64,000 nt of DNA from Alectoria sarmentosa (GCA_009733775.1 WOGZ01000128.1:26468-90467), one strand, 5' to 3'; shown: positions 1-11,501, counted from the first letter of the stretch. The notes: generated from the sequence alone by a model not told the origin. A program made the numbers and translations.

Positions 1-2
1 CC

Positions 3-515
3 CTCTTCAGCTTCGTATGGAATGCCATGATCAGCATGTCCTTCACCCTCGTCGGTTTCTTACTCACATACCTCCTTCATACCACACACGCTGCGAAGAA
101 TGGCTCAAAAGCTGGCTTGGGTATCACTTTGGTTCAATACGGCTTCTACATGCGCAGCGGCAGATCTACGGCCCCATCTCCCACTAATGGTCAAGATCCC
201 GCGTTCACTGCACCGCAGGACCCAAACAGCCACGACTTTGATCCCAATGCCGTCTCCGAGAGCGCAGCTGCCGCGGCCGCTGCAGCTATTGCAGAATCTT
301 CTCAGCAAGCAGCAACAGTGGCCAGTACCTCCAGCGTAGCAAACAGCGACTGGCTAGCATACGCATTGATGATTGTGGGGTGGTTCATACTTATCCGGGC
401 GGTTAGCGATTTCGTCAAGGCACGTCGGCATGAGCAGTTGGTGTTGCAGAGTCCTGACAGAGGACTCAACGTCCCTGTTGTCGCCGATACTGAGAGGCCT
501 GAGGAGGTGGTTTGA
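3..515 (+). CDS. BSD2/NDFIP-like membrane protein, C-terminal part (cut by the window edge)
   Basis: The reading frame is open from the first bases of the window (frame of base 3) and stops at 515, so the start and N-terminal half lie outside. The visible protein begins with LFSFVWNAMISMSF and runs into a hydrophobic helix, then HTTHAAKNGSKAGLG and LVQYGFYMR, which I recognise as the conserved C-terminal block of the BSD2 family (DUF2370, NDFIP relatives). A linker rich in Ala, Pro and Ser follows, then a second hydrophobic segment (LAYALMIVGWFILIRA) and a short basic tail. Family members are Golgi/endosomal adaptors that recruit Rsp5/Nedd4 ubiquitin ligases to metal transporters and other membrane proteins. 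The PPxY motifs that bind the ligase would be in the missing N-terminal half, so this role cannot be tested here. The internal ATG at 27 is unlikely to be the true start. Confidence 0.8.
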   Translation, partial: LFSFVWNAMISMSFTLVGFLLTYLLHTTHAAKNGSKAGLGITLVQYGFYMRSGRSTAPSPTNGQDPAFTAPQDPNSHDFDPNAVSESAAAAAAAAIAESSQQAATVASTSSVANSDWLAYALMIVGWFILIRAVSDFVKARRHEQLVLQSPDRGLNVPVVADTERPEEVV

Positions 516-845
516 GGGTTTCGTCCAACCGCGCATGCCGGGACGGCTGAGCAAGAGCCTGGGTTTTGGGGAGTAAGCAAGGCGTTACCGAGTCAAGTCT
601 GTTTTACGAATCTGATCATCTCTTGTGAACTTCTCAACATTCAGGTTGCTGTCTCTCAGTGTTGCTAAGAAAGTGTCAAGACCCTTTTCTCCGCTCGGTT
701 ACCCCTGCACTATCCGGCTTCGGGTGATCGTCAGAATTTCGTCACTTTCACAAGGCGTAATGTCTATTCCATCGACTACTTTGCTTCTTCGTGCCCTTGC
801 GTTCTCACCAACGTGAACAATTGTGCTCTTGTGCTTGACTGCTTC
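516..845. other. Intergenic / 5' leader of the NADH dehydrogenase gene
   Basis: Only fragmentary frames occur here. Pyrimidine-rich stretches around 690-830 fit a fungal promoter and leader for the gene starting at 846. I see no distinct regulatory element. Confidence 0.5.
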
Positions 846-2673
846 ATGTCTCCAATAGCGATGGCGTCGCTGCGCCCAATCCGACGACTTCCTTTGCCCT
901 TAATTGATAGCATCTCTTACACGTCGCGTGCATCGACGCGTTGCTTTTCGCAATCATGTCGCATGAGAGCCAAAGTCAGCCTGGATGCCCTTGACGCAAG
1001 TAAAGGCGACCGGGAACGTATTGTCATCCTCGGCTCTGGCTGGGCTGGTAAGCTTACAAGAAATCTCAAGAGAGACCGATAGGTGACCGATGGTATTTAG
1101 GCTACGTCCTCTCCCAACGCCTCTCCGCCAAATATCAGACCGTTGTCATCTCCCCCCGCTCCTATTTTGTCTTCACTCCTCTCCTCAATTCCACAGCAAC
1201 CGGTACCCTCGAATTTCGAACGGCCCTTGAGCCTGTGCGCTCAAAACGGAAACCGAATATTGAGTTCATGCAAGGCTGGGCGGATGATGTTGATTTCGGG
1301 CACAAAACGATAACGGTTGAAGAAAGCGTGGTGGACCCACATCAGGGTAAGGCAATGGCAGAGGATAGACGTGAAGACCACAGCACTGGGGAGGTGGCAT
1401 CAGAGAAGAAAGGGTTACGGAAAGAAGGCAAAAGGTGGGAGGTATCATACGATAAATTAGTGGTTACCGTCGGTTGCTACTCCCAGACGTTTGGCACCAA
1501 AGGCGTCAAAGAAAATGCCTTCTTCATGAAAGATGTTGGAGACGCACGCCGCATACGAACACGAGTACTCGAGTGCTTTGAGATTGCCAGCTTGCCAACT
1601 ACAAGCGAAAAGCTTCGTGAACAGCTTCTGCGCTTCGCAATCGTAGGCGGCGGCCCCACAGGCATGGAGTTTGCAGCCGAGCTCAGCGATCTGGTACATC
1701 AAGATCTCTCGAAGCTCTACCCGGCCTTGACACCTAAAGTGCGTATCGCGGTCCACGATGTTGCGGACAAAGTCCTCAGCATGTTCGACGATAAACTCGG
1801 GAAATACGCAATGGAGACATTCCGTCGCGAAGGCGTCGAGGTCAAGACATCCCACCACGTGCAGGAGCTCCGGCCAGGTCTTCCGCGCACGGGTCCCGAT
1901 GAGAGCATGGACCATGTAGCTGACTCCCAAGGCTGTTACACTTTGACGACGAAAGAAGATGGCGACGTCGGCGTCGGCCTGTGCGTCTGGAGTACAGGCA
2001 ACATGATGAATCCATTCGTGCAAAAAGCACTCGACAAGACCTACGGCTTCCCCTCCTTCTCCGCATCCATCACCGACGGCAAAGAACCCCATGAGCTGGA
2101 CACGAAAGAATGGATGATAGAAAAGCATCCCAAAACCGGCGCCATCATCGTCGACGACCGTCTCCGCATCCAACTCCACCCCAAACCCTCTTCCGACGCC
2201 GACGAAAAGCCCGCTTCCTCCGGCACAATGACCGACGTCTTCGCCCTCGGCGACAACGCCATGATCCGCGACGCCCAGCTGCCCGCTACGGCGCAAACGG
2301 CATCCCAGCAGGCGCTGTGGCTGGGCAAGCGGCTCAACAAGGGCGATTTGGAACGCCAGCATTTCACGTTCCGGAATCTGGGGATCATGACTTATTTGGG
2401 GAACAGCAAGGGGTTGGTCCAGACGGAGGGCTGGTTGGGGGATGTCAGCGGCAGGGCGGCCTGGTTGATTTGGCGGGGGGCCTATTTGACGATGAGTGTC
2501 AGCTGGCGGAATAAGATTTTGATTCCGGTTTATTGGTACGTTGTTTCGTTTATGACTCTCCTTTCTGGCCACGGGGATGCAAGGATGGGTGAAGTGAATG
2601 CGTTGTGCTAATGTGTGTGTGTGGTGACAGGTTCTTGAATTGGGCGTTTGGGAGGGACATCACTAGATTTTGA
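846..2673 (+). CDS. Type II (alternative) NADH:ubiquinone oxidoreductase, mitochondrial
   Basis: Three exons (846-1047, 1101-2535, 2631-2673) give 559 residues. Intron 1 splits the glycine of GSGWAG, and intron 2 restores the family ending WFLNWAFGRDITRF; a CTAAT branch point sits at about 2608. The enzyme is a single-subunit rotenone-insensitive dehydrogenase that passes electrons from NADH to ubiquinone on the inner mitochondrial membrane without pumping protons. The first GxGxxG (IVILGSGWAG, about residue 60) binds FAD; the second (IVGGGPTGMEFAAEL) binds NADH. The first 50 residues are rich in Arg and Ser with few acids, like a mitochondrial presequence. I chose ATG 846; ATG 861 is also possible, and the in-frame codon at 813 is GTG. 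No EF-hand is visible in the insertion between the domains, so calcium control seems unlikely. Whether it faces the matrix or the intermembrane space cannot be told. Confidence 0.93.
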
Positions 2674-4537
2674 AGGGTGGTCCTATCTATCTCCGCTCAT
2701 TTACTCAAAGCTTCGCCCAGAATCTCGGCCCAAACATACTTATTTGAGTGAGCACCGAACTCCTTCGCGTTGAAAGTGTAATATTCCGGTGATATCTGAC
2801 AATGTTGACCCCAAGGACAAGCCTTGTTCATTGTCCACCAAGCACTCTGCCAAACCCATATCACATTCCCCTTGCGAAGAATACCTTTTCTTTGGCTTGC
2901 TACCCGTGCCGTGAATTGCGTTGGAATCGGGCGAATAACACCCAAGACTGCTCGCCAACCTTCCGTTTCCACCCGTGACCTCTGCCGGCGTCTTATCTAT
3001 CTATCTATCCAATCAACAAGCGGTGTACACGCTAGCTAGATATACCGGATCGCCCCGACTTCTTTCGTCCTGGTCTACTCTGCAAAAACCGTGAAGCAAC
3101 GTTGTCGCCGGCTTGGCTGTGGCTAGCTCTGGGGCTTCCGACCGAATGAACTTCGTTGCTGTCCGTTGTCGCTTTCGGGCGCTGGTCAGCAGCAGCAGCA
3201 GCAGTAGCAAAGGGGGAAGGAAAACGATCTCATGCGGGCAGGAATAGTATGTATGTATGTTAGCAGGGTCCGACAAAAAGGGTCTCGATGCGGGCAGGAA
3301 GTTGGTTTCTCCTTTATCTTGGAATGGTGCGTGTGGTGCGGTGCGGTTGGGCCTCGTCAATCAACTAACTGAAGCTACCGACAACGCATTTCATCTTTTT
3401 GGTTATTTATTTATGGAGGGAGGGAGGGAGGGAGGGGAGGAAAAGAAGGGTGGGCATGGCATGGCGGGAATCATATACATATATATAGAGGATGGAATTC
3501 CTATCTCGAGAGAGAGATTTCCACTAACGGCCGCAAATCGGCGAATTTATATGGCGGAAAAAAGCGCCAATGATGATAAGGATTAAGGATAAGTATAAGG
3601 GGGCGCCCCGTGTTAGTTCGTTCGTTTTTTGCAATTGTTTTTGGCTCGTGTGTGTGTGTGTGTGTTAAATCGGGATTGGTATGGTCGGCAGTTTCAGTAC
3701 TCTATCTACAGTTCAGGGTCAACAGACAACTCGGGGGAATTTTGAATTTTTTGAGATCGTCCCATTCATTCATTCGCCCGCCCGCGGCTGCATATTTTTT
3801 TCACGGCTGCTTCTATGCTTGGCTTGGCTTGCTATTGGCATTGGGAGGTTTTTTTTTCTCATGGGTGTGTACGAGAGTTGGCCTGGGTGAGATTCAGGCC
3901 TCTCTGTTCGCCGACTGCTGGCCCTCCCCTGGCGTTTGGAGACGGTCTAAGCAAGCTCTATTTACGTCCGTCATCTGTACTTATAGCCTCATTTGGGATT
4001 TGGGTGGGTCATGTGTGCATTCGAGTATGCGAGTACTAAAACCCAGGACTAAATGGTGGTTTCGTATTGACTCGGGGGAATGTGGCATCTTCGTTTAGGG
4101 TAACCGGCCCCCTATATATACATGACTTCTGCTCGATGCTCTTAGTATATCAAGGTCCTATTTCTGGGGATTTCTATGCCAAAAGTACCCCGGCCTCCTC
4201 CGCAAGCTTTCTGAAAAAAATCTCAGATGTCGTTTGGTTGGATGAGCAGCTTGTTATCACGGAATACGGAAGAAATTTAAGTGACTGAGGCCTGCATGGG
4301 AGGATAGCCAAGTGGATACAAGAACAATCATCATTCTATGTTTATGATCAAGCTTGCTGTGCTTCCCTGCATTTCTTTGTTCTGGCTCTGATCCACCCTC
4401 CTTCAGAACTGCGATGCGAGATCAGAAGAAAACCATCATGTTCCATGCCGTTTCGTGGGTTTGGGGCTGCTTCTCTTCCCAACCGATCTAGTATCCAACG
4501 CAGGCAAAGCCGAATTCGAAAGCGACCCTCTCAGCGA
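2674..4537. other. Long convergent intergenic region rich in simple repeats
   Basis: No frame here shows a convincing protein. The stretch contains short microsatellites: CTAT repeats (2996-3009), a CAG-like run near 3190-3207, GGGA repeats (3415-3440), TA-rich steps near 3476-3490 and a TG run near 3649-3665. It lies between two gene 3' ends, where about 1.9 kb is long for such a compact genome. Confidence 0.6.
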
Positions 4538-6442
4538 TCAAGCCAGCCAATATTCATGCAGGACATCCTTGTCGAGGCATGTTGTGGCATCATCAGCGTT
4601 GCCTTTTGCCACTTGAGTGACCGTGGGCGACGAACCTAGAACCGACTGATACTTGTAATCCACATGATACACTCGAAGTTGGAAGAAATCACGAACGGGA
4701 TCGTTGGGAAAGTGGTTGCTACCAATGTGGATGTCTCTATAGACGGGTGCGCCGAGTGCAATTGTGGTAAGCGACATTTGGCGGTTGGATGGTTTGTCAC
4801 CAGCATACATATCTAGAATTGCGGATGCAAGGCTCTTGACCATGTAATCATTTGGCAGGAAAGATGCAGCCAAGTCGGTCTCTGGCATGTTGCGGAGATG
4901 TAGCGTTCGAAGCTTTGGCATTCTACAGAACTTTTTCCCGAACTATTGACAGTCAGCTTCAACATACTGGATAGAATGTCGCATTGCTGTCTTTACCAGT
5001 GAGCCAGCGGCGCTCCGGTGGGGGATGAACCCCCAAAGTACGGACAGGCCTAGGGCCGTCAGATTTGGGCATTTCAGCGAGATGATTTCAAGGTTATTGC
5101 CCCTTAAAATGGAGGAAGTGTCCGTTTTCGTGTCCTTCCTTGGCCCTCTTCTCTCGTCCCATATCAGTGTTTGGAGAGTTTTACCGTGCATCTCCAGGAT
5201 TGGGGCTTTGCTCATTGCTTGACTTTTCCCTTCCAAAAGTAGACCCAGGTGTTTAAGACCAGTGAAAGAAGTGAGAAAGGCTTCCAAGTATTGTGCAAAC
5301 ACTTGACCCCGATTCTCATGCCGTACAAAAAAGGATGTTAGCTTGAGCCCGCTCCGTGTTGCATTTTGATGAACATCGTTGCCCATGAGAAGAGCGAACG
5401 CCTCAATTAATCCAGAGCATGATTCCAATCGTAAAATGGTCATGCTGTCGAAGTCGATCTGGAGCCCGAGTGCCCCACCGACAATGTTTTTGAAGTTCAG
5501 GCCATATAAGCCTAGCGTTTCCAGAGACAACGTCCACATCATTTGTTGTTCGTTTGCGTACAACGTATTCTTCGCTATCTCTGCCAACGAGGCCGGAAGC
5601 TTGTGTTGACTTGGACCAGAGCGGCTTGCATAATATCGTGCTACAGTGCTAATGACACCGAGATAGAGGTGCCGTAAAGAATCGCGGTTCTGGGCTATGA
5701 GTCTACCAGGCCACTCGCATCTTTGCTCGATGTTCAGATCGTTGATGGCCAGATGCTGTAGGCCTTCCACCGACAGACGAGAAGTATCCTGCGGCTCTGC
5801 ATATCGGGTGACGTCTAGTCTACGCATTGTAGCGCCCTGATGCTTGAGAAGGGCCGCAAGCGTACTGGTTTCGAGTGCGCAGCTGTGACGCCAGCTATCC
5901 AAAATCGTTAGTTGCTACCCAAAATCGAAACGCGTTCATACTCTTACTCAAAGAGCTTTAGGCGATTATCTGGAATCCGGATAAGAAGCAACCGAATCAA
6001 GACATTCAAGGCTTTCGAAGCTGAAATCTGCGGCAGGCAGAACAAAAGCTCTCTCTCATCTGCAATTTCTTGAGCGGTACGGCCGTCCTCGGATTCCTCG
6101 GTGCCATCTTTCAATGGCTGCTGTTGAGCGGTGATGCAGATATCGGTAGTAAACTTAAAGCCACTGCCTGTAGACGAAATGAGATGTTCGAGCGACACCA
6201 ATCGAAACCAGCGGATGGGGACTTTAATGACCACACGGGTGTAAAGCTTGGCTAGGAACGCAGTGTATAAGGCTTTGCATGTGCGAGACACGCTATTTAA
6301 GTCGCTAATGTGAAGCTACGAATGTAAACAATGTCAGCGTTGCTTCCCCATTGGCCTTCCCCACCACAAACCTAGGCAGGCTTACATGACCGACCACAAG
6401 ACCTTGGATCTCGGGTGGAATCCTGACCAGATGTGGGACCAT
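4538..6442 (-). CDS. F-box-like protein with leucine-rich C-terminal half
   Basis: Four exons on the reverse strand (6442-6386, 6315-5948, 5894-4997, 4942-4538) give 575 residues. All three introns have good donors and in-phase joins, and the second has a CTAAC branch point. Residues about 7-36 form an F-box-like motif: IPPEIQGLVVGHL across the first splice, then DLNSVSRTCKALY. The F-box would bind Skp1 in an SCF ubiquitin ligase. The rest is rich in leucine with loosely periodic LxxLxL-like segments (LQHLAINDLNI, LRHLYLGVIS, LETLGLYGL, LKHLGLLLEG, LRTLHLRNM), suggesting a degenerate leucine-rich-repeat substrate domain. Fungal genomes carry many divergent proteins of this kind with unknown substrates. 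The F-box call is from pattern recognition only; the exon model is firmer than the function. Confidence 0.75.
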
Positions 6443-7116
6443 GATGGAGGGTTGCTATCTGGTTTCCTTTGTCTTAATGTAAACTAGTATTCAGCAGAGT
6501 ACAAAGATGGAGGGTGGTGAAGGGATGATAGATATGACCCGATTGTGAAGTGATATTTCTCTGTGGTTTTCCTCTGTGTCAGTCTGATTGAGTACTGAGA
6601 AGGGCAAGAAAATAAGAATGGAGACGATCTGTTAGAAATGATGTGGTTGTGAAGTGAAAAGAAAAGCGACCTGGGGCTAAAGCAATACTGAAATCAAGTG
6701 GAGTCCTGGGCCGCGAATGAGACATGTTTTGGGGTGGAAAGGTAAGCCAGGTGCTTGACACCTTCTTTCCTTAGCAATCCAGGCGTATGTGAGGAAGTCA
6801 AATGGCGATACAAATTCTTTCACTCCAAGTGAAAGAACGGCAAGAGCTTACGTCGATCAGGGTCCATTGTTTACACGCTCATCATTGACAACGGAAACAT
6901 GAAACTCAACCAAAAGATGTCCAGAAAGTTGTAAATTGGAGTGGAAGCAGCTCCTCGGCTTTCGGTGATTATCTCGTTACTACTTCTTAGCTCGGTGAGC
7001 GGTCTTTCTCGCAAATCTAGATTTAGCCATGTGACTGTAGTGATTACTTTTACTCTCTTTTTTCCTACGCTTCATTGACTACCTTCTCGTTTGATATCGC
7101 GCTACCCTCGTCACCG
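6443..7116. other. Intergenic, upstream of the F-box-like gene
   Basis: No supported gene. This should hold the promoter of the reverse-strand F-box-like gene. I see nothing else distinct. Confidence 0.5.
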
Positions 7117-7716
7117 TCATTGCACCAGCTTTAAGAGCCTAACCCTGTCACTTCTTGCGAATTCTCCGCACATCATGTCCCGCGATGTCAGGACCCACTG
7201 GGGAGGCAATCGAGACGAATGAGTGATTTGAAGATCGGACTCGACGACCTTCATCTGGTAGAGTAAAGGAGATAAATCCCTGCTCTCCTTGAGGCCTTTG
7301 CTAGCTAGTAGAACACAGAGAAAGTCTGTGAACGAGATGTATTTAGAGACGATGATGAATAGATCGATTGGTGTGTCAATTATCGGAGTAGGTTTGGATG
7401 CAGCTTGTGCAGTATTCTGGGGTTTTGCCGTGAGCTGTATGGTTTTTGGGTCATTGTGGTCGATGAAGGTCAGTGACTCTGTCTCGCTGGAATGATCCGA
7501 GTCAGAACCGGCCTGAGAGAGGTCCAGCAAAATATGGAAAAGGAAAACGACAGTCGGGATCGGTTGTTTAGATGTAGGTCGAAAAGTGTTTGGAAAGTAG
7601 AATGCATTTTTTGGATACTTCTGTTCTTCATAAGCAGCTAATAGACTGCAGAAAGACGACACGTAGATCTCATTTAACACAATGATTCGGACCGAAAATT
7701 CGACTTTGTCTAACAC
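7117..7716 (-). other. Open frame with F-box-like motif, no start codon (possible gene fragment)
   Basis: The reverse frame is open for 199 codons, but its first codon is GTG and no ATG occurs until the last quarter. A real gene would therefore need an upstream exon that I could not find; an in-frame stop lies shortly upstream. A central segment (DTPIDLFIIVSKYISFTDFLCVLL) resembles the core of an F-box, and the part before it is rich in Ser, Thr and Glu. Lying next to the F-box-like gene at 4538-6442, it may be a decayed relative or a gene with a missed first exon. It may also be chance. Confidence 0.3.
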
Positions 7717-7907
7717 AAGGGAGGGTTTCTGATAATGAAACCATTGTTTCCAAGCTTTACATCACGGTAATTGTTCAAGGTCAACAATGCCCATGTTCCC
7801 AGAGTTCCCGATAAAGGTAGAAGAGATCACTCAACTTTGAAGCCCAGACCTACGTTCTTCGATTCACATTCATCCACAAGAAATCAACTACCTACTCATA
7901 AGTCAAG

Positions 7908-8210
7908 ATGGCACCACGAACACCAAAGCCGCGCTCCCCGCGAGTGCAACGACTCAAGCAATCAGAAGACAGAAGCTACACAAGCTTTAAAGAAATGGGT
8001 CTCGCCAGCCCTGAGCAGGAGGAATTCGAGAACCATGACAACAAAGGGATAGATCCAAAAGAGGACATTTTGGAGCATTCTGGCAAAGCCGAGGGTCCTG
8101 GTAGCAGGGTAACGGAAACGATAAACGTGGAGGGTACGAGGCAGAGATCTGCATCGATGAGATGGGTGGAGTGGCTCGTGCGGCCAAGGTCCAGTTCGTC
8201 TCCTCCCTGA
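7908..8210 (+). CDS. Hypothetical small hydrophilic protein (100 residues)
   Basis: The ATG has a good context (A at -3, G at +4), and the frame reads through 100 codons. The product is basic at the N-terminus (MAPRTPKPRSPRVQRLK), acidic in the middle and ends in RPRSSSSPP. It has no hydrophobic segment and no domain I recognise, so it would be soluble and probably disordered. No intron is needed. It sits alone in the gene-poor stretch. A spurious frame is possible; transcript data would decide. Confidence 0.4.
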   Translation: MAPRTPKPRSPRVQRLKQSEDRSYTSFKEMGLASPEQEEFENHDNKGIDPKEDILEHSGKAEGPGSRVTETINVEGTRQRSASMRWVEWLVRPRSSSSPP

Positions 8211-10282
8211 CGATATGGACAAGGGCTGTAGATAGAAAGTGTTCGTTCTTAGACTCTGCTGGGAGTAAATCTTTCTACATGTTTAGGCATCCATTTTGAA
8301 CATGCAGTTGCGGAAAGGTGAGCCTGTACAGACTCCAACCTCCCACTTTCTGAGATGACATTCAATTGAATCTGAACACCACAGATGCCAATCACGAAGG
8401 AGGGTTTCAAAAGGGAGATTATTTACCGGATCCCGAATGTTACCACAGTACTCTTAACCCGCCTACTTCTTGTTCCTCTTCCACGTGGTATCCATGCTCG
8501 CTCAGGAAACTCCCGTAAATATGGCCAACTGGAACCCCAACGTAACCTTCTCCTTCCTCGCACTCAGTGACTTGATGCCCCTTTTTTGAACTTTGGATGC
8601 GAACGCCGAGTCAGTTGATGCTGTGATCCATACCCTGCTGTTCAATTATTATCATGAGCTTATTGGGTGGTGGAGCGATGTGTTGTGAGTGCTCGCTGGA
8701 TAGGCAAATCACTAATTTGCTTGACTGGATGATGGCGGAGAAAAAATAGATCACGTAACGGATTCAATAGAAAGGTTGGGGAGGGCAGCTATGACTGAAT
8801 GTTGGGATGCTGTCTGCTGAGAACTTGTTTTTCAGCATCGTTGCCTTCAAAAATTAGAATTTAAGAGACTAGACGTCCAATCAGGAAGGCACCAGAATCC
8901 TAGTCGCTCTATCAGAACTCCACTCAGACATATGGAAAATGCTTAGCATAAATTTAGCAACCAGAAATTTTCCATCTCCGTGGACACAGACAACCTTAGG
9001 CCACCATATGTCCCCTTCCAACTCTACAAAATTGGAAGCAAAGATCAGCGTTACATCACACTAACCCCACCAGCGTCCTGCTGCAAGAACTCTTACCGCA
9101 TCTACCGGGCTTGAAAATGGACAGCACCAAAGAGCCACCGCTACCGTCAAAAAAATTAAAACCACTTCGATGTTGGCAGAGAGACGATCTCTTGTGCTTC
9201 TTCATTCATTCATTCTTCAACGTTGGTCGAATCAACCACTCGCGGACCGAATTGTGCTGCACACGTCAGACACAGAAGATTGAGGGCATTCGAAGGAAGG
9301 GCGTGGATGGGGATTGGGCTGTCTTGATGTCGGGGTCGGAAATGGAATAGAGGGCCCTGAACGGGCATGTTTCCGTACCAAGGGAAAGACTCTCGTGTCT
9401 GTGTGACATAGAGCTGGAGTATATGAAGCTATATATAGGCGTGGGTGGGCGGGACAGAAGAATGCTATGACGGTGAAAGAGATTGAGTCGAATTAAGAGT
9501 CATGTGCGGGTGTAAGATAGGTATATATGCACACGTATATGAGACACTCCATACGATAGCCTCTTGTGCGAATCACCAACCCCTAGCCCCGATGTAGCGA
9601 TTAGAGGCAGAGGTCATCAAGTTACTAGGGAAGTAAGATATTTACTCAATTCATCTTGCGTGAGGCATAGCAGCGGATCAATAGCCTCAGCTTGAATAGA
9701 TATCTTGCTTCTAATATCCAAGTTGATCTCTCATTGCAGACGTATCTCGCGTGTATAGCGCTACCCTCGCTCACAATGACCAACTTCACCCTTTGGACTT
9801 TTCGTCCGTTGCTTTCTGCTCACTGTCTGAACCAGGCAAATGTGCGGAAACCGCCCCTCAAGATCGTCGTTATTCCACAGGTTAGGAGCCAGCAACTACG
9901 GAAGACCTTGGGCAGAGCCTATGGAACATTGCGTCGCGCCAGTGGGTATTGAGCTCTTTGTGTGGGATGAAACCTTTGCTTTGATAGTGGTAGCGTAAAG
10001 TCTCTAGGGAAGAACCAAGGCGGAGAAGTTCCGGCCCAGCTCCATGGGGTCCGAGTACTGCATTGACAAATGATATTCCTTTGTCGGCTCAGACTTGATT
10101 ACCAATGCAAAACGAATCAGGCGGTCCTGGAAGAAACGTGCAATGAATCGAAGGAACCCGACAGAAGTCCGATCTCACCAACTCCGGAAACCCTCACAAA
10201 AGACCCCTTCTTCGCCCGGTTTTCGCCTTCAACCCCATACGCCGTGCCACACCACAGCACACCATCCCCCTCCTATGCCCAT
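8211..10282. other. Gene-poor intergenic stretch
   Basis: About 2 kb without a supported gene. A short forward frame at about 8384-8520 can be read after an acceptor-like CACAG (beginning ANHEGGFQKGDYLPDPE), but I found no matching upstream exon. TATA-rich tracts occur near 9420-9545. No repeats or RNA genes were recognised. Confidence 0.4.
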
Positions 10283-10672
10283 CTAACTCAAACACCCCCC
10301 AGCCGTCACAGTCGTCCACCTCACGTTATCACACCCCGGACAGGCCGTAATTCTTGTCGTAGAAGCACTGGATGGGCACCCACATGGCACCGTTGCCGTT
10401 TCGTGCATAACAAAATCAGGGCACGCCTGCAGATTTTTAGAGCAGTCGTGCGCTTTGACCGTCGATGTGACTGTGGGACAGGAGGTTGGAGCGGTGGAGT
10501 TGGACGGAATGAAGCTGGTGGAGAGCGTTTTGGGAGGGGGAACAGCTTCGAGGGGCTTCCGGGCGAGGGAGAGGGAGAGGAGGCTGGCGCGGTTGTTAAT
10601 GAAGGTTTGGAGTTTGAAAGGGGGGCCTTGAAAGCACCTTAGGGCTAGAAGGACGATCTTAAATGCGAACAT
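10283..10672 (-). CDS. Predicted small secreted cysteine-rich protein
   Basis: The ATG at 10672 opens a frame that stops at 10283. Read straight through, it gives 129 residues with an awkward N-terminus. A 54-nt intron (10637-10584) with a GTGCTT donor, a CATTAAC branch point and a CAG acceptor would be spliced without changing the frame. This gives 111 residues starting MFAFKIVLLALSLLSLSLA, a textbook signal peptide. The mature part is rich in Thr and Ser and has eight cysteines, including VPCGCP and ACPGCDN. Small Cys-rich secreted proteins of filamentous fungi are often cell-wall proteins or host-interaction effectors. I do not recognise a specific family. The splice is inferred, and the donor is weak. 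Confidence 0.65.
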   Translation of the reverse strand: MFAFKIVLLALRCFQGPPFKLQTFINNRASLLSLSLARKPLEAVPPPKTLSTSFIPSNSTAPTSCPTVTSTVKAHDCSKNLQACPDFVMHETATVPCGCPSSASTTRITACPGCDNVRWTTVTAGGCLS

Positions 10673-11036
10673 GATGGTGGGGATGCTCTGGTCCAGGTAA
10701 AGACAAGGGCGAGATCTTACATGGATTACCTGATTGCACTCACAGTTCTGACGGGCAAAAAACGGAGTGACTTGGAATTTCAGAGAACGAAGGCTTAAGA
10801 AAGCTTTTTTTCCAAACTTGCGGAGTCGAGCGCTTTTTATCGTCATGATGAGCATGCTGCATGAATCGTTGCAAACGCAATGGTCACGTTTCAGGGCGCC
10901 GTGGTGGTGGTTGCATACCAGCTGGGCCACACTGTTTCACTTTAATTACCTTAGCATCATTGCCCACATTCCCGACTGCACACCTTTCATTCCGAGCATT
11001 CTGCGTGTAAGTTGGCCAATTTGCCATTCGCCGACT
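10673..11036. other. Intergenic between two reverse-strand genes
   Basis: The reverse frame of the secreted-protein gene stays open upstream of its ATG to about 10930, but the extension looks non-coding: it has no signal peptide and mixed composition. This is presumably the promoter and leader of the secreted-protein gene. Confidence 0.45.
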
Positions 11037-11501
11037 TCAAGAAGATTGCACTTCCTCCTTTCCCAGTCCTCCCCTGCGTCTCATGGAGAACCACATCCAT
11101 GCAGCGACTCCACAGACAAAAACCAGCAACGCAGCGGTCTGCGATCCAACAATCACAGTCCTCCATGAGTTACTCTTCTCTCCATACCAAAGCAGCAAGC
11201 CTACGAGAAACGCGACGATCGACCAATCCAGAGTGACCAATGGGAGCCAAGCCAGGGCGTAATCTTTGCGGGTGGCAGCTTCTTGGCCTTCGAAGCGGAA
11301 TGGTAACATTGTGGCAAGCATGCTGGAGATGACACTGGTGGAGGCTGAGCTGACGAGGAATCCTTCCGCTGCTCGTGTCTGACTTGACACCGTCGGGTGG
11401 AATTCGTTGAAGCTGAGGACGGCGAGAGATAGACTGCCTACAAGAGCGGATAAGACGATGAAGCGCTTGTAGAATCGGAGGAGCCGAAAAAAGACTATCA
11501 T
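11037..11501 (-). CDS. Predicted four-helix membrane protein, unknown function
   Basis: A single exon of 154 residues begins at a true ATG. Four hydrophobic segments are clear: about residues 13-31 (IVLSALVGSLSLAVLSF), 55-68, 83-106 (WSIVAFLVGLLLWY) and 117-138 (TAALLVFVCGVAAWMWF). A conserved-looking loop, HPTVSSQTRAAEGFLVSS, follows the first. The tail is basic then acidic and probably cytosolic. I believe similar uncharacterised proteins occur in other filamentous ascomycetes, but I cannot name a family or function. The last stretch carries an RRR basic cluster. Confidence 0.7.
   Translation of the reverse strand: MIVFFRLLRFYKRFIVLSALVGSLSLAVLSFNEFHPTVSSQTRAAEGFLVSSASTSVISSMLATMLPFRFEGQEAATRKDYALAWLPLVTLDWSIVAFLVGLLLWYGEKSNSWRTVIVGSQTAALLVFVCGVAAWMWFSMRRRGGLGKEEVQSS

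Noticed and set aside
1457..2572. Reverse-strand open frame of 371 codons
   Set aside because: It lies exactly antisense to the NADH dehydrogenase exon, has no known motif and arises from GC-ending codons of the real gene.
3610..4098. Forward frame of 162 codons
   Set aside because: The first codon is not ATG; the sequence is built on TG repeats and T-runs, with no protein-like blocks.
4305..4315. TAGCCAAGTGG, a match to the tRNA A-box
   Set aside because: No B-box at the proper distance and no cloverleaf stems.
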